Shown piece after piece: positions 12,733 to 26,241 of a stretch of DNA of 64,000 nt. The stretch is from Citrobacter farmeri (GTDB lineage: Bacteria; Pseudomonadota; Gammaproteobacteria; Enterobacterales; Enterobacteriaceae). Both the position numbers and the translations under genes were made by a program. The notes under the pieces were generated by a model. It was given only the letters and a program-made list of their open reading frames with translations, did no database searches and had not been told where the DNA came from. The first letter of the stretch is position 1. Each line of letters opens with the position of its first letter. The stretch is from NCBI RefSeq assembly GCF_019048065.1, contig NZ_CP077291.1, positions 4,811,914 through 4,875,913 on the forward strand. The letters are read 5' to 3'.

Positions 12733-12830
12733 AGTTTTTTATTCCGAATCAAGGCATTATGCCTGTCGTTGTCTTTCGACCTGTATGCCCGTTTTTTCGG
12801 GCGCCCCGAGCCTTGTAGAGAGTGGGGTTA
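12733..12830 (-). promoter_or_regulatory. glmS leader region (expected GlmZ target)
   Basis: The minus-strand leader contains a hairpin GCCCG-(A)6-CGGGC (12802-12787) and a shorter palindrome AGGCATAATGCCT (12767-12755) close to the glmS start. In E. coli an inhibitory leader structure at this place is opened by GlmZ with Hfq, and RNase E cuts near the glmU stop. The hairpins are seen; GlmZ control here is inferred, and glmZ itself is not in this window. Confidence 0.5.
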
Positions 12831-12887
12831 TTTTTATAGGTACTGCTTTTGGGCGGGAGGTATATGTTTACCTCCTCTCCCGGGTTT

Positions 12888-12955
12888 GCCTGATGACGGC
12901 TACGCCTTATCAGGCCTACTCAATCGTAGGGCGGGTAAGCGTAGCGCCACCCGCC
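12888..12955. repeat. REP pair between glmU and glmS
   Basis: GCCTGATGACGGCTACGCCTTATCAGGC (12888-12915) and GGGCGGGTAAGCGTAGCGCCACCCGCC (12929-12955) are two facing REP-type palindromes starting just after the glmU stop. Confidence 0.83.
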
Positions 12956-12961
12956 TTATTG

Positions 12962-14332
12962 TTACTTTTTCTTCACCGGACGTTTCCATCCCGGCTTATG
13001 TACTTGTGGCACACGGCTGATGACCAGTTCATTATCAGCAACGTCGCGGGTGACGGTGGTCCCCGCCGCAATGGTGGCGCCATTTCCTACGGAGACCGGC
13101 GCCACCAGTTGGGTATCGGATCCGACAAAAACATCGTCGCCAATGATGGTTTTAAACTTGTTCGCACCATCGTAATTGCAGGTGATCGTGCCTGCGCCAA
13201 TGTTCACGTTGTCACCAATTTCCGCATCGCCCAGATAGGTCAGATGACCGGCTTTAGAGCCTTTACCGAGACGCGCTTTCTTCATCTCAACGAAGTTGCC
13301 CACGTGAGCGCCTTCCATCAGTTCCGCACCAGGACGCAAACGAGCGAACGGTCCAATCGTGCAGGCAACGTCCAGATGGGCATCTTCCACCACGCTGTAC
13401 GGGCTGATTTCACAATCATCGCCAATGACGCTGTTCTTAATGACGCAACCCGCCCCAATCTTCACGCGATGACCAAGCGTGACGCGACCTTCGATGATAA
13501 CGTTAGTATCAATTTCAACATCCCGCCCGTGAACGAGCGTACCGCGCAGATCAAATCGCGCCGGATCGCGCAGCATCACGCCCGCCAGCAGCAGTTTTTC
13601 CGCTTGCTCGGACTGGTAAACACGTTCCAGACGGGAAAGTTGCAGGCGGTTGTTTACGCCTTCGACTTCACTCAGGCGATCGGGATGAACTGCCGCGATT
13701 TCACGACCTTCCTGATAAGCCAGCGCAATGATATCGGTGATGTAGTATTCACCCTGCGCATTGTTATTGGTCAGTTTAGACAGCCAGCGCTTCATGTCAG
13801 CGCCATTTGCAATCAGTATCCCGGTATTGATTTCCTGAATCTGACGCTGTTCGTCGCTGGCATCTTTATGCTCAACGATACCTGTCACTTTGCCATTTTC
13901 ACGCGTGATACGACCATAGCCGCTCGGATCGTCCAGCTTAACCGTGAGCAGACCAATCCCCCCCTGGGGTTTGGCATCGCGCAGACGCTGTAGGGTTTCA
14001 ATCGAGATCAGCGGGACGTCGCCGTAGAGCATTAAAATATCTTCATCATCGCCAAAGAAAGGCGCTGCCTGCTGCATAGCGTGGCCGGTACCCAACTGCT
14101 CCGCCTGCAACACCCAGTTCAGGTTGTCTTCTTTCAGGCTTTTTTTAAGCAGATCGCCACCGTGGCCGTAAACCAGATGTACCTGTGATGAACCTAATTC
14201 ATTAGCAACATCAATGACATGCTGAACCATCGATTTCCCGGCAAGGGTATGAAGCACTTTTGGAAGATCGGAATACATACGAGTGCCTTTGCCTGCGGCA
14301 AGGATCACTACGCTCATCGCTTTATTCAACAT
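12962..14332 (-). CDS. glmU: Bifunctional GlcN-1-P acetyltransferase / GlcNAc-1-P uridylyltransferase GlmU
   Basis: Cytoplasmic trimeric enzyme that acetylates glucosamine-1-phosphate and then uridylylates it to UDP-GlcNAc. The 456 residues equal the E. coli protein. The N-terminal uridylyltransferase domain opens with the signature [15 protein letters not shown] at 11-25. From about residue 250 the C-terminal half shows the hexapeptide pattern of a left-handed beta helix, and ends in a basic tail (KRPVKKK). It is first in the glmU-glmS unit, but glmS keeps its own leader. Confidence 0.98.
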   Translation of the reverse strand: MLNKAMSVVILAAGKGTRMYSDLPKVLHTLAGKSMVQHVIDVANELGSSQVHLVYGHGGDLLKKSLKEDNLNWVLQAEQLGTGHAMQQAAPFFGDDEDILMLYGDVPLISIETLQRLRDAKPQGGIGLLTVKLDDPSGYGRITRENGKVTGIVEHKDASDEQRQIQEINTGILIANGADMKRWLSKLTNNNAQGEYYITDIIALAYQEGREIAAVHPDRLSEVEGVNNRLQLSRLERVYQSEQAEKLLLAGVMLRDPARFDLRGTLVHGRDVEIDTNVIIEGRVTLGHRVKIGAGCVIKNSVIGDDCEISPYSVVEDAHLDVACTIGPFARLRPGAELMEGAHVGNFVEMKKARLGKGSKAGHLTYLGDAEIGDNVNIGAGTITCNYDGANKFKTIIGDDVFVGSDTQLVAPVSVGNGATIAAGTTVTRDVADNELVISRVPQVHKPGWKRPVKKK

Positions 14333-14593
14333 ACGCGTCCTGACTGTAATTTGAGAACGAATTTATACCGTTTCACTTTGAAAATACTACATTTTTTTCA
14401 TCGTAAAATGGGAAGAGGATAAAACGCACAATCACGAGTTTTCCCCAACGGAGATAGAGACATTTTCGTCCATTTCTACGGCTTTTGTCTTCTGAAAAGT
14501 CACCTGATATCGTGAATAACGCGCCAGGCTAATGTTTTTGCTCTTTTTTTGGCCCATAAAGAAAGATGACATAAAAGCACAATAATGACAGGC

Positions 14594-14626
14594 AAAAAAA
14601 AACCAGCCTGAAATCAGACTGGTTTT
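14594..14626 (-). terminator. Intrinsic terminator of the atp operon
   Basis: On the minus strand AACCAGTCTGATTTCAGGCTGGTT (14624-14601 approximately) forms an interrupted stem followed by a run of seven Ts (14600-14594), 20 bases after the atpC stop. The rest of the 310-base glmU-atpC gap shows only AT-rich sequence expected to carry the glmU promoter. Confidence 0.88.
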
Positions 14627-14643
14627 TATTTTTCAACCCGGTG

Positions 14644-15063
14644 TTACATCGCTTTTTTGGTCAACTCGATAACGCGCAGTTTCGCGATCGCTTTGGCCAG
14701 TTCCGCAGATGCCTGAGCGTAATCCACGTCACCATGAGAGCTCTTAATGTGCTCTTCAGCCTTACGTTTCGCTTCCAGGGCTCTCGCTTCATCGAGATCC
14801 TGCCCGCGAATCGCGGTATCAGCCAGTACGGTCACGCTGCCAGGTTGCACTTCGAGAATGCCGCCAGACAGGTAGATAAACTCTTCATGACCGAACTGTT
14901 TAACGATGCGGATCATACCAGGCTTAATGGCGGTGAGCAGCGGAGCGTGCCCTGGGAAAATGCCCAGTTCACCTTCACTACCCGTTACCTGGATTTTCTC
15001 GACCAGACCAGAGAACATTTGTTGCTCTGCGCTGACGACGTCCAGGTGGTAAGTCATTGCCAT
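14644..15063 (-). CDS. atpC: ATP synthase F1 epsilon subunit
   Basis: Central-stalk subunit of the F1 sector and an intrinsic inhibitor of ATP hydrolysis. The 139 residues match E. coli. The N-terminal beta-sandwich is recognisable by [12 protein letters not shown] and [12 protein letters not shown]. The C-terminal helical pair (from about residue 90, [13 protein letters not shown]) can extend into the alpha-beta hexamer to block rotation. It is the last gene of the atp operon, 20 bases after atpD and directly before the terminator. Confidence 0.98.
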   Translation of the reverse strand: MAMTYHLDVVSAEQQMFSGLVEKIQVTGSEGELGIFPGHAPLLTAIKPGMIRIVKQFGHEEFIYLSGGILEVQPGSVTVLADTAIRGQDLDEARALEAKRKAEEHIKSSHGDVDYAQASAELAKAIAKLRVIELTKKAM

Positions 15064-15083
15064 ATCACCCTCCGATTAAGGCG

Positions 15084-17356
<2,273 letters not shown>

Positions 17357-17406
17357 GAGCTTCTCCTCAATGCCTTGCGGCCTGTCCTAAGACAAGCCGC
17401 CAGACG

Positions 17407-18948
17407 TTACCAGGACTGGGTTGCTTTGAAGGAATCGAGGATAGCTTTCAGCTTGCCTTCGATTTCGTCGTTATAGCCACCGGACTGGTTAATCTCTTGC
17501 ATCAGCGGAGCGTGATCACGGTCGACGTAAGCCAGCAGAGCGGCTTCGAAGCTACCGATTTTCGCCAGTTCCACATCTTCGAGGTAACCGCGTTCAGCCG
17601 CAAACAGCACCACACCCTGTTGTGCAACAGACATTGGGGCATACTGTTTCTGCTTCAGCAGTTCAGTTACTTTCTGACCGTGACTCAGCTGCTTACGAGT
17701 AGCCTCATCCAGGTCGGAAGCGAACTGAGAAAACGCTGCCAGTTCACGATACTGTGCCAGCGCGGTACGAATACCACCGGACAGTTTCTTGATGATCTTG
17801 GTCTGCGCTGCACCACCTACACGAGATACGGAGATACCCGGGTTAACTGCCGGACGAATACCGGAGTTGAACAGGTTGGTTTCCAGGAAGATCTGACCAT
17901 CGGTAATAGAAATTACGTTGGTCGGAACGAACGCAGAAACGTCACCCGCCTGGGTTTCGATAATCGGCAGAGCGGTCAGGGAGCCGGTTTTACCTTTCAC
18001 TTCACCATTGGTGAATTTCTCAACGTATTCCGCGTTAACGCGGGATGCGCGCTCCAGCAGACGGGAGTGGAGGTAGAATACGTCACCCGGGAATGCTTCA
18101 CGTCCTGGTGGACGACGGAGTAGCAGGGAAACCTGACGGTAAGCAACAGCCTGTTTAGACAGGTCATCATAAACGATCAGTGCATCTTCACCGCGGTCAC
18201 GGAAGTATTCGCCCATTGCGCAACCAGCATACGGTGCCAGGTACTGCAATGCAGCAGATTCAGACGCGGTCGCCACCACAACGATGGTGTTAGCAAGTGC
18301 GCCGTGTTCTTCCAGTTTACGAACCACGTTAGAAATGGTGGACGCTTTCTGGCCAATTGCCACGTACACACATTTGATGCCGGAGTCACGCTGGTTGATG
18401 ATGGCATCGATTGCCATCGCGGTTTTACCGGTCTGACGGTCACCGATGATCAATTCACGCTGACCACGACCGATTGGGATCATGGCATCAACGGATTTAT
18501 AACCGGTCTGCACCGGCTGATCGACGGACTGACGTTCGATTACGCCCGGTGCGATAACTTCGATTGGCGAGAAGCCATCGTTATCAACCGGACCTTTACC
18601 GTCAATCGGGGAACCCAGAGTGTTCACCACACGACCCAGCAGGCCACGGCCAACCGGAACTTCCAGAATACGACCCGTACACTTAACCTTCATGCCTTCG
18701 GCGAGGTCAGCGTATGGGCCCATCACCACTGCACCCACGGAGTCGCGCTCCAGGTTCAGTGCGATAGCGTAACGGTTACCCGGCAGGGAAATCATCTCAC
18801 CCTGCATACAATCGGCCAGGCCGTGAATGCGGATAACACCGTCACTTACAGAAACAATAGTACCTTCGTTGTGAGCTTCACTCACAACATTGAACTGAGC
18901 AATGCGCTGCTTGATCAGTTCGCTGATTTCGGTGGAATTCAGTTGCAT
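17407..18948 (-). CDS. atpA: ATP synthase F1 alpha subunit
   Basis: Non-catalytic nucleotide-binding subunit of F1, alternating with beta. The 513 residues match E. coli. The P-loop GDRQTGKT is at 169-176. The arginine finger that completes the beta catalytic site is in VSRVGGAAQ (Arg373 in E. coli). The N-terminal helix ([20 protein letters not shown]) is where the delta subunit binds. It lies 12 bases downstream of atpH. Confidence 0.99.
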   Translation of the reverse strand: MQLNSTEISELIKQRIAQFNVVSEAHNEGTIVSVSDGVIRIHGLADCMQGEMISLPGNRYAIALNLERDSVGAVVMGPYADLAEGMKVKCTGRILEVPVGRGLLGRVVNTLGSPIDGKGPVDNDGFSPIEVIAPGVIERQSVDQPVQTGYKSVDAMIPIGRGQRELIIGDRQTGKTAMAIDAIINQRDSGIKCVYVAIGQKASTISNVVRKLEEHGALANTIVVVATASESAALQYLAPYAGCAMGEYFRDRGEDALIVYDDLSKQAVAYRQVSLLLRRPPGREAFPGDVFYLHSRLLERASRVNAEYVEKFTNGEVKGKTGSLTALPIIETQAGDVSAFVPTNVISITDGQIFLETNLFNSGIRPAVNPGISVSRVGGAAQTKIIKKLSGGIRTALAQYRELAAFSQFASDLDEATRKQLSHGQKVTELLKQKQYAPMSVAQQGVVLFAAERGYLEDVELAKIGSFEAALLAYVDRDHAPLMQEINQSGGYNDEIEGKLKAILDSFKATQSW

Positions 18949-18960
18949 GCTCCAGTCCCC

Positions 18961-19494
18961 TTAAGACTGCAAGACGTCTGCAAGGCGTTCAAGACGGCCG
19001 CGTACGCTGCCATCAATGACCATATCACCCGCACGGATGATTACGCCCGCCATTACAGACTTATCGATTTTGCAATTCAGCTTAACTTTGCGTGACAGAC
19101 GTTTTTCCATCGCAGCGCTAATCTTCGTAAGCTGTTCTTCACTCAATTCGTTCGCGGACGTGACTTCTACCTCAGAGATAGACTCACTCGCGGCACGCAG
19201 GTGAATAAACTGCTCAAGAACATCCGGGAGCGCGTTCAGACGGTTATTCTCAGCCATCACCTTAATCAGGTTCTGACCGTTTTCGTCCAGTTGCTCACCG
19301 CAAACTGCGATAAACGACTTAGCGAGCGTTTCCGGCGCCAGTGCACCAGAGAGAAGCTCTGCCATTTGTTCGTTCTTAGTCACCTCAGCGGCAAACGCCA
19401 GCATGTCCTGCCAGCGCTCTACACATTGGTGTTCGACGGCAAAGTCAAAAGCTGCTTTGGCGTAGGGGCGAGCTACCGTAATAAATTCAGACAT
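18961..19494 (-). CDS. atpH: ATP synthase delta subunit
   Basis: Peripheral-stalk subunit (homologous to mitochondrial OSCP) that ties the top of F1 to the b dimer. The 177 residues match E. coli. The N-terminal helical bundle ([15 protein letters not shown]) binds the alpha N-terminus, and the C-terminal part carries the conserved [20 protein letters not shown] motif. It lies 14 bases after atpF and 12 before atpA, in the normal operon position. Confidence 0.98.
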   Translation of the reverse strand: MSEFITVARPYAKAAFDFAVEHQCVERWQDMLAFAAEVTKNEQMAELLSGALAPETLAKSFIAVCGEQLDENGQNLIKVMAENNRLNALPDVLEQFIHLRAASESISEVEVTSANELSEEQLTKISAAMEKRLSRKVKLNCKIDKSVMAGVIIRAGDMVIDGSVRGRLERLADVLQS

Positions 19495-19508
19495 CAGCCC
19501 CTCCCTCC

Positions 19509-19979
19509 TTACAGTTCAGCGACAAGTTTATCCACGATGTCGCTGTTAGCAGCTTCATCCACGGAACGTTCGATGATCTTCTCGGCGCCAGCAACAGCCA
19601 GGATAGCAACTTGCTTACGCAGCTCTTCACGTGCACGTTTACGCTCGGCATCAATTTCCGCCTGCGCCTGGGCCACGATTTTAGTACGTTCCTGCTCTGC
19701 TTCCGTTTTGGCTTCGTCCAGGATCTGAGCGCGACGTTTGTTCGCCTGCTCGATGATTACCTGAGCTTCCGCCTTCGCTTTTTTCAGCTGGTCGGTCGCG
19801 CTGGCCTTTGCAAGGTCAAGATCCTTGTGTGCGCGTTCAGCAGAAGCAAGACCGTCAGCAATTTCTTTTTGACGCTTCTCGATGGCAGCCATTAACGGCG
19901 GCCATACATACTTCATGCAGAACAGAACAAACAGGACAAACGCGATGGCCTGGCCGAGGATTGTTGCGTTAAGATTCAC
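19509..19979 (-). CDS. atpF: ATP synthase Fo b subunit
   Basis: Dimeric peripheral-stalk subunit. The 156 residues match E. coli. One N-terminal membrane helix (about residues 5-25, [20 protein letters not shown]) is followed by a long, charged, alanine-rich helix that forms the right-handed coiled stalk, then a C-terminal delta-binding end ([12 protein letters not shown]). It lies 59 bases after atpE. Confidence 0.98.
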   Translation of the reverse strand: MNLNATILGQAIAFVLFVLFCMKYVWPPLMAAIEKRQKEIADGLASAERAHKDLDLAKASATDQLKKAKAEAQVIIEQANKRRAQILDEAKTEAEQERTKIVAQAQAEIDAERKRAREELRKQVAILAVAGAEKIIERSVDEAANSDIVDKLVAEL

Positions 19980-20027
19980 AGCACAATGCCTCTATCTAGT
20001 TAACGTTCTGATATTGCTCTTAATTCA

Positions 20028-20296
<269 letters not shown>

Positions 20297-20324
20297 TCAG
20301 TTAAAACGTAGTAGTGTTGGTAAA

Positions 20325-21529
<1,205 letters not shown>

Positions 21530-21619
21530 CACGTTTTTACTCCTGCTCCCTTCGAGGTATGCCGCGTGTCGTATAAAACGTTCTTTAAGGCCTGGAGTCA
21601 AGCATCAAAAAGCGGTCAA

Positions 21620-21647
21620 ATTATACGGTGCGCCCTCGTGATTTCAA
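21620..21647 (-). promoter_or_regulatory. Main promoter of the atp operon
   Basis: On the minus strand TTGAAA (21647-21642) and TATAAT (21625-21620) are separated by 16 bases, a near-consensus sigma-70 promoter. Its start would lie about 80 bases upstream of the atpI ATG, which agrees with the known promoter position in E. coli. Confidence 0.85.
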
Positions 21648-22011
21648 ACAATAAGTAGCTAAAAGGTGAATAAATGTTTAAATATTTTTCCCTGGCCCAC
21701 ATTTATGACTTTTAGCCAAACTGTGAACGATCATGCAAAACTGCAAATGGCGCGTAAACACTGGTGTTAAAGCGTGCTTCAGATCACATATTAAGCATAT
21801 TCGCCCCGACGGTATTTATTTACTTGGCAAATGATGCCTTTTCAACTTTCTGATATTTAAGCCTAAAATCACTCACTCTTTTAAAAACGACTGATTACAT
21901 CTCAAAAACCAACCATTGACATTTTTAATAAAAATTCAACACCAGAGAGTGATTCTATGTCTGGATTTTTAGCAGCCTGATATTTTCAGTGTTGACTAAT
22001 TTTATCTTTAG

Positions 22012-22060
22012 CCAAAAACGCCACGTTGCTCTGTTGATAATAGACAGTGAACGTGGCGTT
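22012..22060 (-). terminator. Candidate terminator of mnmG-rsmG before the atp promoter
   Basis: A perfect 11-bp inverted repeat, AACGCCACGTT (22060-22050 on minus) and AACGTGGCGTT (22027-22017), with inner CTGT/ACAG pairing, is followed on the minus strand by a short T-run (bases 22018-22014). It lies about 85 bases after the rsmG stop. The remainder of the 540-base gap (21,648-22,144) is AT-rich and holds no gene that I recognise. Confidence 0.6.
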
Positions 22061-22144
22061 AAGTGTAACGACTTATATCAGCAAAAATGTCTCAGTATTT
22101 TAACAAGAAAAAGTCCGGATTTTTTCTATTTTTTTTGATAAATA

Positions 22145-22768
22145 TTAAATTTTGTTGGGTCGAATCACCACCAGATGGCGTTCACCTTCCAGATGCGGGA
22201 CCTGCAGTCTGACAACAGATTCAACGCAAAACGCTGCGGGTAAAGACGCAATCTCGTCTTCCGGCAACTGGCCTTTCAGGGCATAAAAACGGCCTTCTTC
22301 GCCCGGCAGGTGATGACACCAGCTCACCATGTCATTGAGAGAGGCGAACGCCCGACTGATCACGCCGTCAAACGGCGGTTCAGCGGGAAATTTTTCCACA
22401 CGACTTTGCACCGGCGTGATGTTATCCAGTTTCAGCTCATGCTGAACCTGACGCAGGAAACGCACGCGTTTACCGAGGCTATCGAGCAGGGTGAAATGCG
22501 CTTGCGGACGCACAATGGACAACGGTATTCCTGGTAATCCAGGCCCGGTACCGACATCAATAAAACGCTCCCCCTGCAAATGCGGCGCAACGATAATGCT
22601 GTCGAGAATGTGACGAACCAGCATCTCGTTGGGATCCCGCACAGAGGTCAGGTTGTACGCTTTGTTCCATTTGTGCAGCATCTCAACATACGCAATCAAC
22701 TGATTTTTCTGGTGATCGGTAAGCGAAATGCCAGCGTCTGCCAGCAGGCGAGAGAGTTTGTTGAGCAC
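22145..22768 (-). CDS. rsmG: 16S rRNA m7G527 methyltransferase RsmG
   Basis: Adds the N7-methyl group to G527 in the 530 loop of 16S rRNA, using S-adenosylmethionine. I propose the GTG at 22768 as start, giving 207 residues and the N-terminus MLNKLSRLL as in E. coli; the frame is open 15 codons further upstream. The SAM-binding motif [15 protein letters not shown] is at 70-84, and [14 protein letters not shown] follows as the next conserved element. It lies 63 bases downstream of mnmG, forming the classic gid pair next to oriC. Confidence 0.96.
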   Translation of the reverse strand: MLNKLSRLLADAGISLTDHQKNQLIAYVEMLHKWNKAYNLTSVRDPNEMLVRHILDSIIVAPHLQGERFIDVGTGPGLPGIPLSIVRPQAHFTLLDSLGKRVRFLRQVQHELKLDNITPVQSRVEKFPAEPPFDGVISRAFASLNDMVSWCHHLPGEEGRFYALKGQLPEDEIASLPAAFCVESVVRLQVPHLEGERHLVVIRPNKI

Positions 22769-22831
22769 GGTAATAACCTGTTCTAAATAATTTGCCCGGA
22801 AGCAACGCGCCACCGGGCAATGTCCAACACA

Positions 22832-24721
22832 TTAAGCGCTGCGGCGCAGCATACCCTGTTTTTTCAGCCACACCAGCAGAATGGAGATCGCTGCAGGCGT
22901 TACGCCGGAGATACGCGATGCCTGACCGATCGAAACCGGTTTGTGATCGTTCAGCTTGGCAATCACTTCGTTTGACAGGCCGGACACCTGGCGGTAATCC
23001 AGTGTCGCAGGCAGCAGCGTGTTTTCATTGCGCTGCTGTTTTTCGATCTCATCCTGCTGACGCGCGATATAACCTTCGTATTTCACCTGGATTTCAACCT
23101 GCTCAGCGGCCTGCACGTCTTCCAGTGCGGGAGCAAACGGGGTCAGGGTCGTGAGCTGTGCATAAGTCATTTCCGGGCGACGCAGCAGATCTTCACCACT
23201 GGCTTCGCGAGACAGCGGTGCAGTAAGGTGAGCGTTCACTTCGTTGGCCGATTCCGCAGCAGGCGTCACCCAGGTGGATTTCAGGCGCTGACGTTCACGT
23301 TCGATATTCTCCAGCTTTTCGTTGAAGCGAGCCCAACGCACATCATCTACCAGACCCAGTTCACGGCCCATTTCGGTCAGACGCAGATCGGCGTTGTCTT
23401 CACGCAGCATCAGACGGTATTCGGCGCGCGAGGTGAACATACGGTACGGTTCTTTGGTCCCCAGCGTGCACAGGTCGTCGACCAGTACGCCGAGATACGC
23501 CTGAGAACGTGCCGGAGCCCAGCCCTCTTTGTCTGCGGACAGACGCGCGGCGTTGAGCCCTGCAAGCAGACCCTGCGCGGCGGCTTCTTCATAGCCTGTG
23601 GTGCCGTTAATTTGTCCGGCAAAGAACAGGCCCTGAATGAATTTGCTCTCGAGCGTTGGCTTCAGGTCACGCGGATCGAAGAAGTCATACTCAATGGCAT
23701 AACCCGGACGAACGATTTTCGCGTTCTCCATCCCTTCCATGGAGCGGACAATCTGCATCTGCACGTCAAAAGGCAGGCTGGTGGAGATCCCGTTCGGGTA
23801 AATTTCGTTTGAGGTTAATCCTTCCGGCTCCAGGAAGATTTGGTGCTGGTTCCTGTCGGCAAAGCGCATGACTTTGTCTTCGATCGATGGGCAATAACGC
23901 GGACCGATCCCTTCGATCACGCCAGCATACATCGGGCTACGATCGAGGTTATTGCGGATCACATCATGGGTTTTCTCATTGGTGTGCGTGATATAGCACG
24001 GCACCTGCTGTGGATGCTGGGCGGTATTGCCCATGAACGAGAAGACCGGCATTGGGTTATCGCCATGTTGCTGCGCCAGCACGCTGAAATTAATCGTGCG
24101 TGCATCGATGCGTGGCGGCGTACCGGTTTTCAGACGGCTTACACGCAGCGGCAGTTCGCGCAGGCGGCGAGAGAGCGGAATCGACGGCGGATCGCCAGCA
24201 CGGCCACCGCTGTAGTTATCCAGACCAATATGAATTTTTCCGTCAAGGAATGTCCCGACGGTCAGCACCACGGCTTTGGCGCGAAATTTCAGTCCCATTT
24301 GGGTCACGGCGCCAACGACACGATCGTTTTCAACAATCAGATCTTCAACTGCCTGCTGGAAGATCATCAGGTTCGGTTGGTTCTCCAGTGCGGTACGCAC
24401 CGCCTGACGATACAGCACACGATCCGCCTGAGCACGGGTGGCGCGAACCGCAGGCCCTTTGCTCGCGTTTAGTATCCTAAACTGGATTCCCGCTTGGTCG
24501 ATCGCTTTCGCCATCAGCCCGCCGAGTGCATCCACTTCTTTTACCAGGTGTCCCTTCCCAATACCGCCAATCGCCGGGTTGCAGCTCATCTGCCCCAACG
24601 TGTCGATATTGTGTGTCAAAAGCAGGGTTTGTTGACCCATACGCGCTGCGGCCATCGCGGCCTCAGTGCCTGCATGACCCCCGCCAATGATGATGACGTC
24701 AAAAGGATCCGGATAAAACAT
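22832..24721 (-). CDS. mnmG: tRNA U34 carboxymethylaminomethyl-modification enzyme MnmG (GidA)
   Basis: With MnmE it installs the cmnm5 group on wobble uridine 34 of several tRNAs, using FAD, NADH, glycine and methylene-THF. The 629 residues match E. coli. The FAD dinucleotide-binding loop GGGHAG is at 13-18. The GidA signatures [16 protein letters not shown] and [17 protein letters not shown] are present, as is the C-terminal helical domain that contacts MnmE. Its start lies 111 bases left of the first oriC 13-mer. Transcription runs away from the origin and is known to aid its opening in E. coli. Confidence 0.98.
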   Translation of the reverse strand: MFYPDPFDVIIIGGGHAGTEAAMAAARMGQQTLLLTHNIDTLGQMSCNPAIGGIGKGHLVKEVDALGGLMAKAIDQAGIQFRILNASKGPAVRATRAQADRVLYRQAVRTALENQPNLMIFQQAVEDLIVENDRVVGAVTQMGLKFRAKAVVLTVGTFLDGKIHIGLDNYSGGRAGDPPSIPLSRRLRELPLRVSRLKTGTPPRIDARTINFSVLAQQHGDNPMPVFSFMGNTAQHPQQVPCYITHTNEKTHDVIRNNLDRSPMYAGVIEGIGPRYCPSIEDKVMRFADRNQHQIFLEPEGLTSNEIYPNGISTSLPFDVQMQIVRSMEGMENAKIVRPGYAIEYDFFDPRDLKPTLESKFIQGLFFAGQINGTTGYEEAAAQGLLAGLNAARLSADKEGWAPARSQAYLGVLVDDLCTLGTKEPYRMFTSRAEYRLMLREDNADLRLTEMGRELGLVDDVRWARFNEKLENIERERQRLKSTWVTPAAESANEVNAHLTAPLSREASGEDLLRRPEMTYAQLTTLTPFAPALEDVQAAEQVEIQVKYEGYIARQQDEIEKQQRNENTLLPATLDYRQVSGLSNEVIAKLNDHKPVSIGQASRISGVTPAAISILLVWLKKQGMLRRSA

Positions 24722-24832
24722 GGTAATTGCCTCGCATAACGCGGTGTGAAAATGGATTGAAGCCCGGGCGGTGGATTCTACTCAACTTTGTCGGCTTGAG
24801 AAAGACCCCGGGATCCTGGGTATTAAAAAGAA

Positions 24833-25078
24833 GATCTTTTTATTTAGAGATCTGTTCTATTGTGATCTCTTATTAGGATCGCCACTGGCTGTGGATAAGC
24901 CGGATCCGAGCATTAAGATCAATACGTTGGTAAGGATCATTAGCTGTGAATGATCGGTGATCCTGGTCCGTATAAGCTGGGATCAGAATGAAGGGTTATA
25001 CACAACTCAAAAACTGAACAACGGTTATTCTTTGGATAACTACCGGTTAATCCAAGGTTCTTACCAGAGTTATACACA
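24833..25078. other. oriC: Chromosomal replication origin oriC
   Basis: The AT-rich unwinding region has three 13-mers: GATCTTTTTATTT (24833-24845), GATCTGTTCTATT (24849-24861) and GATCTCTTATTAG (24864-24876). DnaA boxes follow: R1 TGTGGATAA (24890-24898), R5/M TGTGAATGA (24945-24953), R2 TTATACACA (24996-25004), R3 TTTGGATAA (25031-25039) and R4 TTATACACA (25070-25078). An IHF-like site GATCAATACGTTG (24917-24929) lies between R1 and R5/M. There are ten Dam/SeqA GATC sites from 24833 to 24981 and another at 25090. The layout matches E. coli, lying between mnmG and mioC. R4 differs from the E. coli TTATCCACA. Confidence 0.98.
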
Positions 25079-25100
25079 ATAAATCGCACGATCTTTACAC

Positions 25101-25544
25101 TTATTTGAGTAAATTAATCCAGGATCCCAGCCAGGCTTCTGCTGGATCTTCCGGAATATCGTGTTCAAGGATGTTGATCTTCAGCGTTTCGCCAATCTGT
25201 TTGGCACCAGAATGCTTCAGTTCAGCTTCGATCTTCTCTATTGCACCACAGAATGTGTCATATTCGCGACTGCCAATACCGATCGCGCCGAAACGAACCT
25301 GCGACAGATCCGGTTTTTGCGACTGAAGATCTTCATATAAAGGAACAAGGTTATCGGGAATGTCCCCCGCGCCGTGCGTGGAGCTGATGACCAGCCAGAT
25401 CCCCGTCGCAGACAGGGAGTCTAACAGCGGACCGTGCAGTGTTTCGGTTGAAAAACCGGCATCTTCCAGCTTTTCAGCCAGGTGTTCTGCAACATATTCA
25501 GCGCCGCCAAGGGTGCTGCCGCTAATAAGAGTTATGTCAGCCAT
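25101..25544 (-). CDS. mioC: Flavodoxin-like protein MioC
   Basis: Small FMN-binding flavoprotein, reported to support biotin synthase activity in E. coli. The 147 residues match. The FMN phosphate loop SGSTLGGAEYVAE begins at residue 8, and SSTHGAGDIPDNL and GIGSREYDTF form the other flavin loops. Transcription runs toward and through oriC, and in E. coli this promoter is repressed by DnaA, so expression is tied to initiation timing. A DnaA-box-like site lies just upstream here as well. Confidence 0.96.
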   Translation of the reverse strand: MADITLISGSTLGGAEYVAEHLAEKLEDAGFSTETLHGPLLDSLSATGIWLVISSTHGAGDIPDNLVPLYEDLQSQKPDLSQVRFGAIGIGSREYDTFCGAIEKIEAELKHSGAKQIGETLKINILEHDIPEDPAEAWLGSWINLLK

Positions 25545-25602
25545 ACGAGCCCATCCTTTTAAAGAGGGGCTATTGTACGCTGTGAGTGAGCTGGGATCTA
25601 CC

Positions 25603-25611
25603 TGTGGAAAA
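25603..25611. promoter_or_regulatory. DnaA-box-like site in the mioC promoter region
   Basis: TGTGGAAAA differs from the perfect box TGTGGATAA at one position and lies 59 bases before the mioC start. E. coli has a DnaA box in the mioC promoter that mediates repression; equivalence here is inferred from position. Confidence 0.5.
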
Positions 25612-25632
25612 ATGTGGGATTAAAAAAGGCGA

Positions 25633-26091
25633 TCACGGCTTAATGGTACGCATGATCGGGTTTTGCAGGACGATCAGCGTCTCGGTGGACTGAATTTCAT
25701 CAATTGTTTGGATCTTGTTGATAAGTACGTGCTGGAGTGCATCGATCGACCTGCACATGACCTTAATAAAGATGCTGTAGTGGCCGGTGGTGTAGTATGC
25801 CTCAGTGACTTCATCCAGACTCTCAAGCCTGGCCAACGCTGAAGGATAGTCTTTGGCGCTTTTGAGAATAATGCCGATAAAACAACCGACGTCGTAACCG
25901 AGTTGTTTCGGGCTGACATCAATACGAGCGCCGGTAATGATCCCCGCCTGCTTCATTTTTTCTACACGGACGTGAATAGTCCCTGGACTGACGCCAAACT
26001 GTTTCGCCAGTTCGGCATAGGCGGTACGAGCATTTTCCATTAAGGCATCCAGAATGCCGCGGTCCAGATTGTCGATCTGATAATTTTCCAT
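25633..26091 (-). CDS. asnC: Transcriptional regulator AsnC (Lrp/AsnC family)
   Basis: Asparagine-responsive activator of the divergent asnA and autoregulator. The 152 residues match E. coli. The N-terminal helix-turn-helix is at about residues 20-45 (TAYAELAKQFGVSPGTIHVR). The C-terminal RAM/AsnC ligand-binding domain shows the pattern around DVGCFIGIILKSAKDYPSAL and TGHYSIFIKVMC. mioC lies 88 bases downstream on the same strand, so read-through from asnC can enter mioC and oriC. Confidence 0.97.
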   Translation of the reverse strand: MENYQIDNLDRGILDALMENARTAYAELAKQFGVSPGTIHVRVEKMKQAGIITGARIDVSPKQLGYDVGCFIGIILKSAKDYPSALARLESLDEVTEAYYTTGHYSIFIKVMCRSIDALQHVLINKIQTIDEIQSTETLIVLQNPIMRTIKP

Positions 26092-26241
26092 AGCTTTTTC
26101 TTATGTCTATTAATGATTCACTCTATTTTAGCGCCTTATTTTAACGAATCAAAATCGAATAAGGCTTTTTGTTTGTTGATTATTGAATATTGCCCCCATT
26201 CTGTTGCTTAATCATAGGCAACAGGACGCAGGAGTAAAAAA
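26092..26241. promoter_or_regulatory. Divergent asnC-asnA promoter region
   Basis: This 150-base AT-rich gap must carry both promoters and the AsnC sites. A perfect 7-bp inverted repeat, CTGTTGC (26201-26207) and GCAACAG (26218-26224), with a 10-base loop, lies 17 bases before the asnA ATG, just upstream of its AGGAG. It could be an asnA leader hairpin. The regulatory assignment rests on gene arrangement. Confidence 0.5.

Noticed and set aside
21957..21980. A seven-codon frame (MSGFLAA) on the plus strand in the rsmG-atpI gap
   Set aside because: It is too short, has no convincing ribosome site, and no plus-strand gene follows that it could lead.
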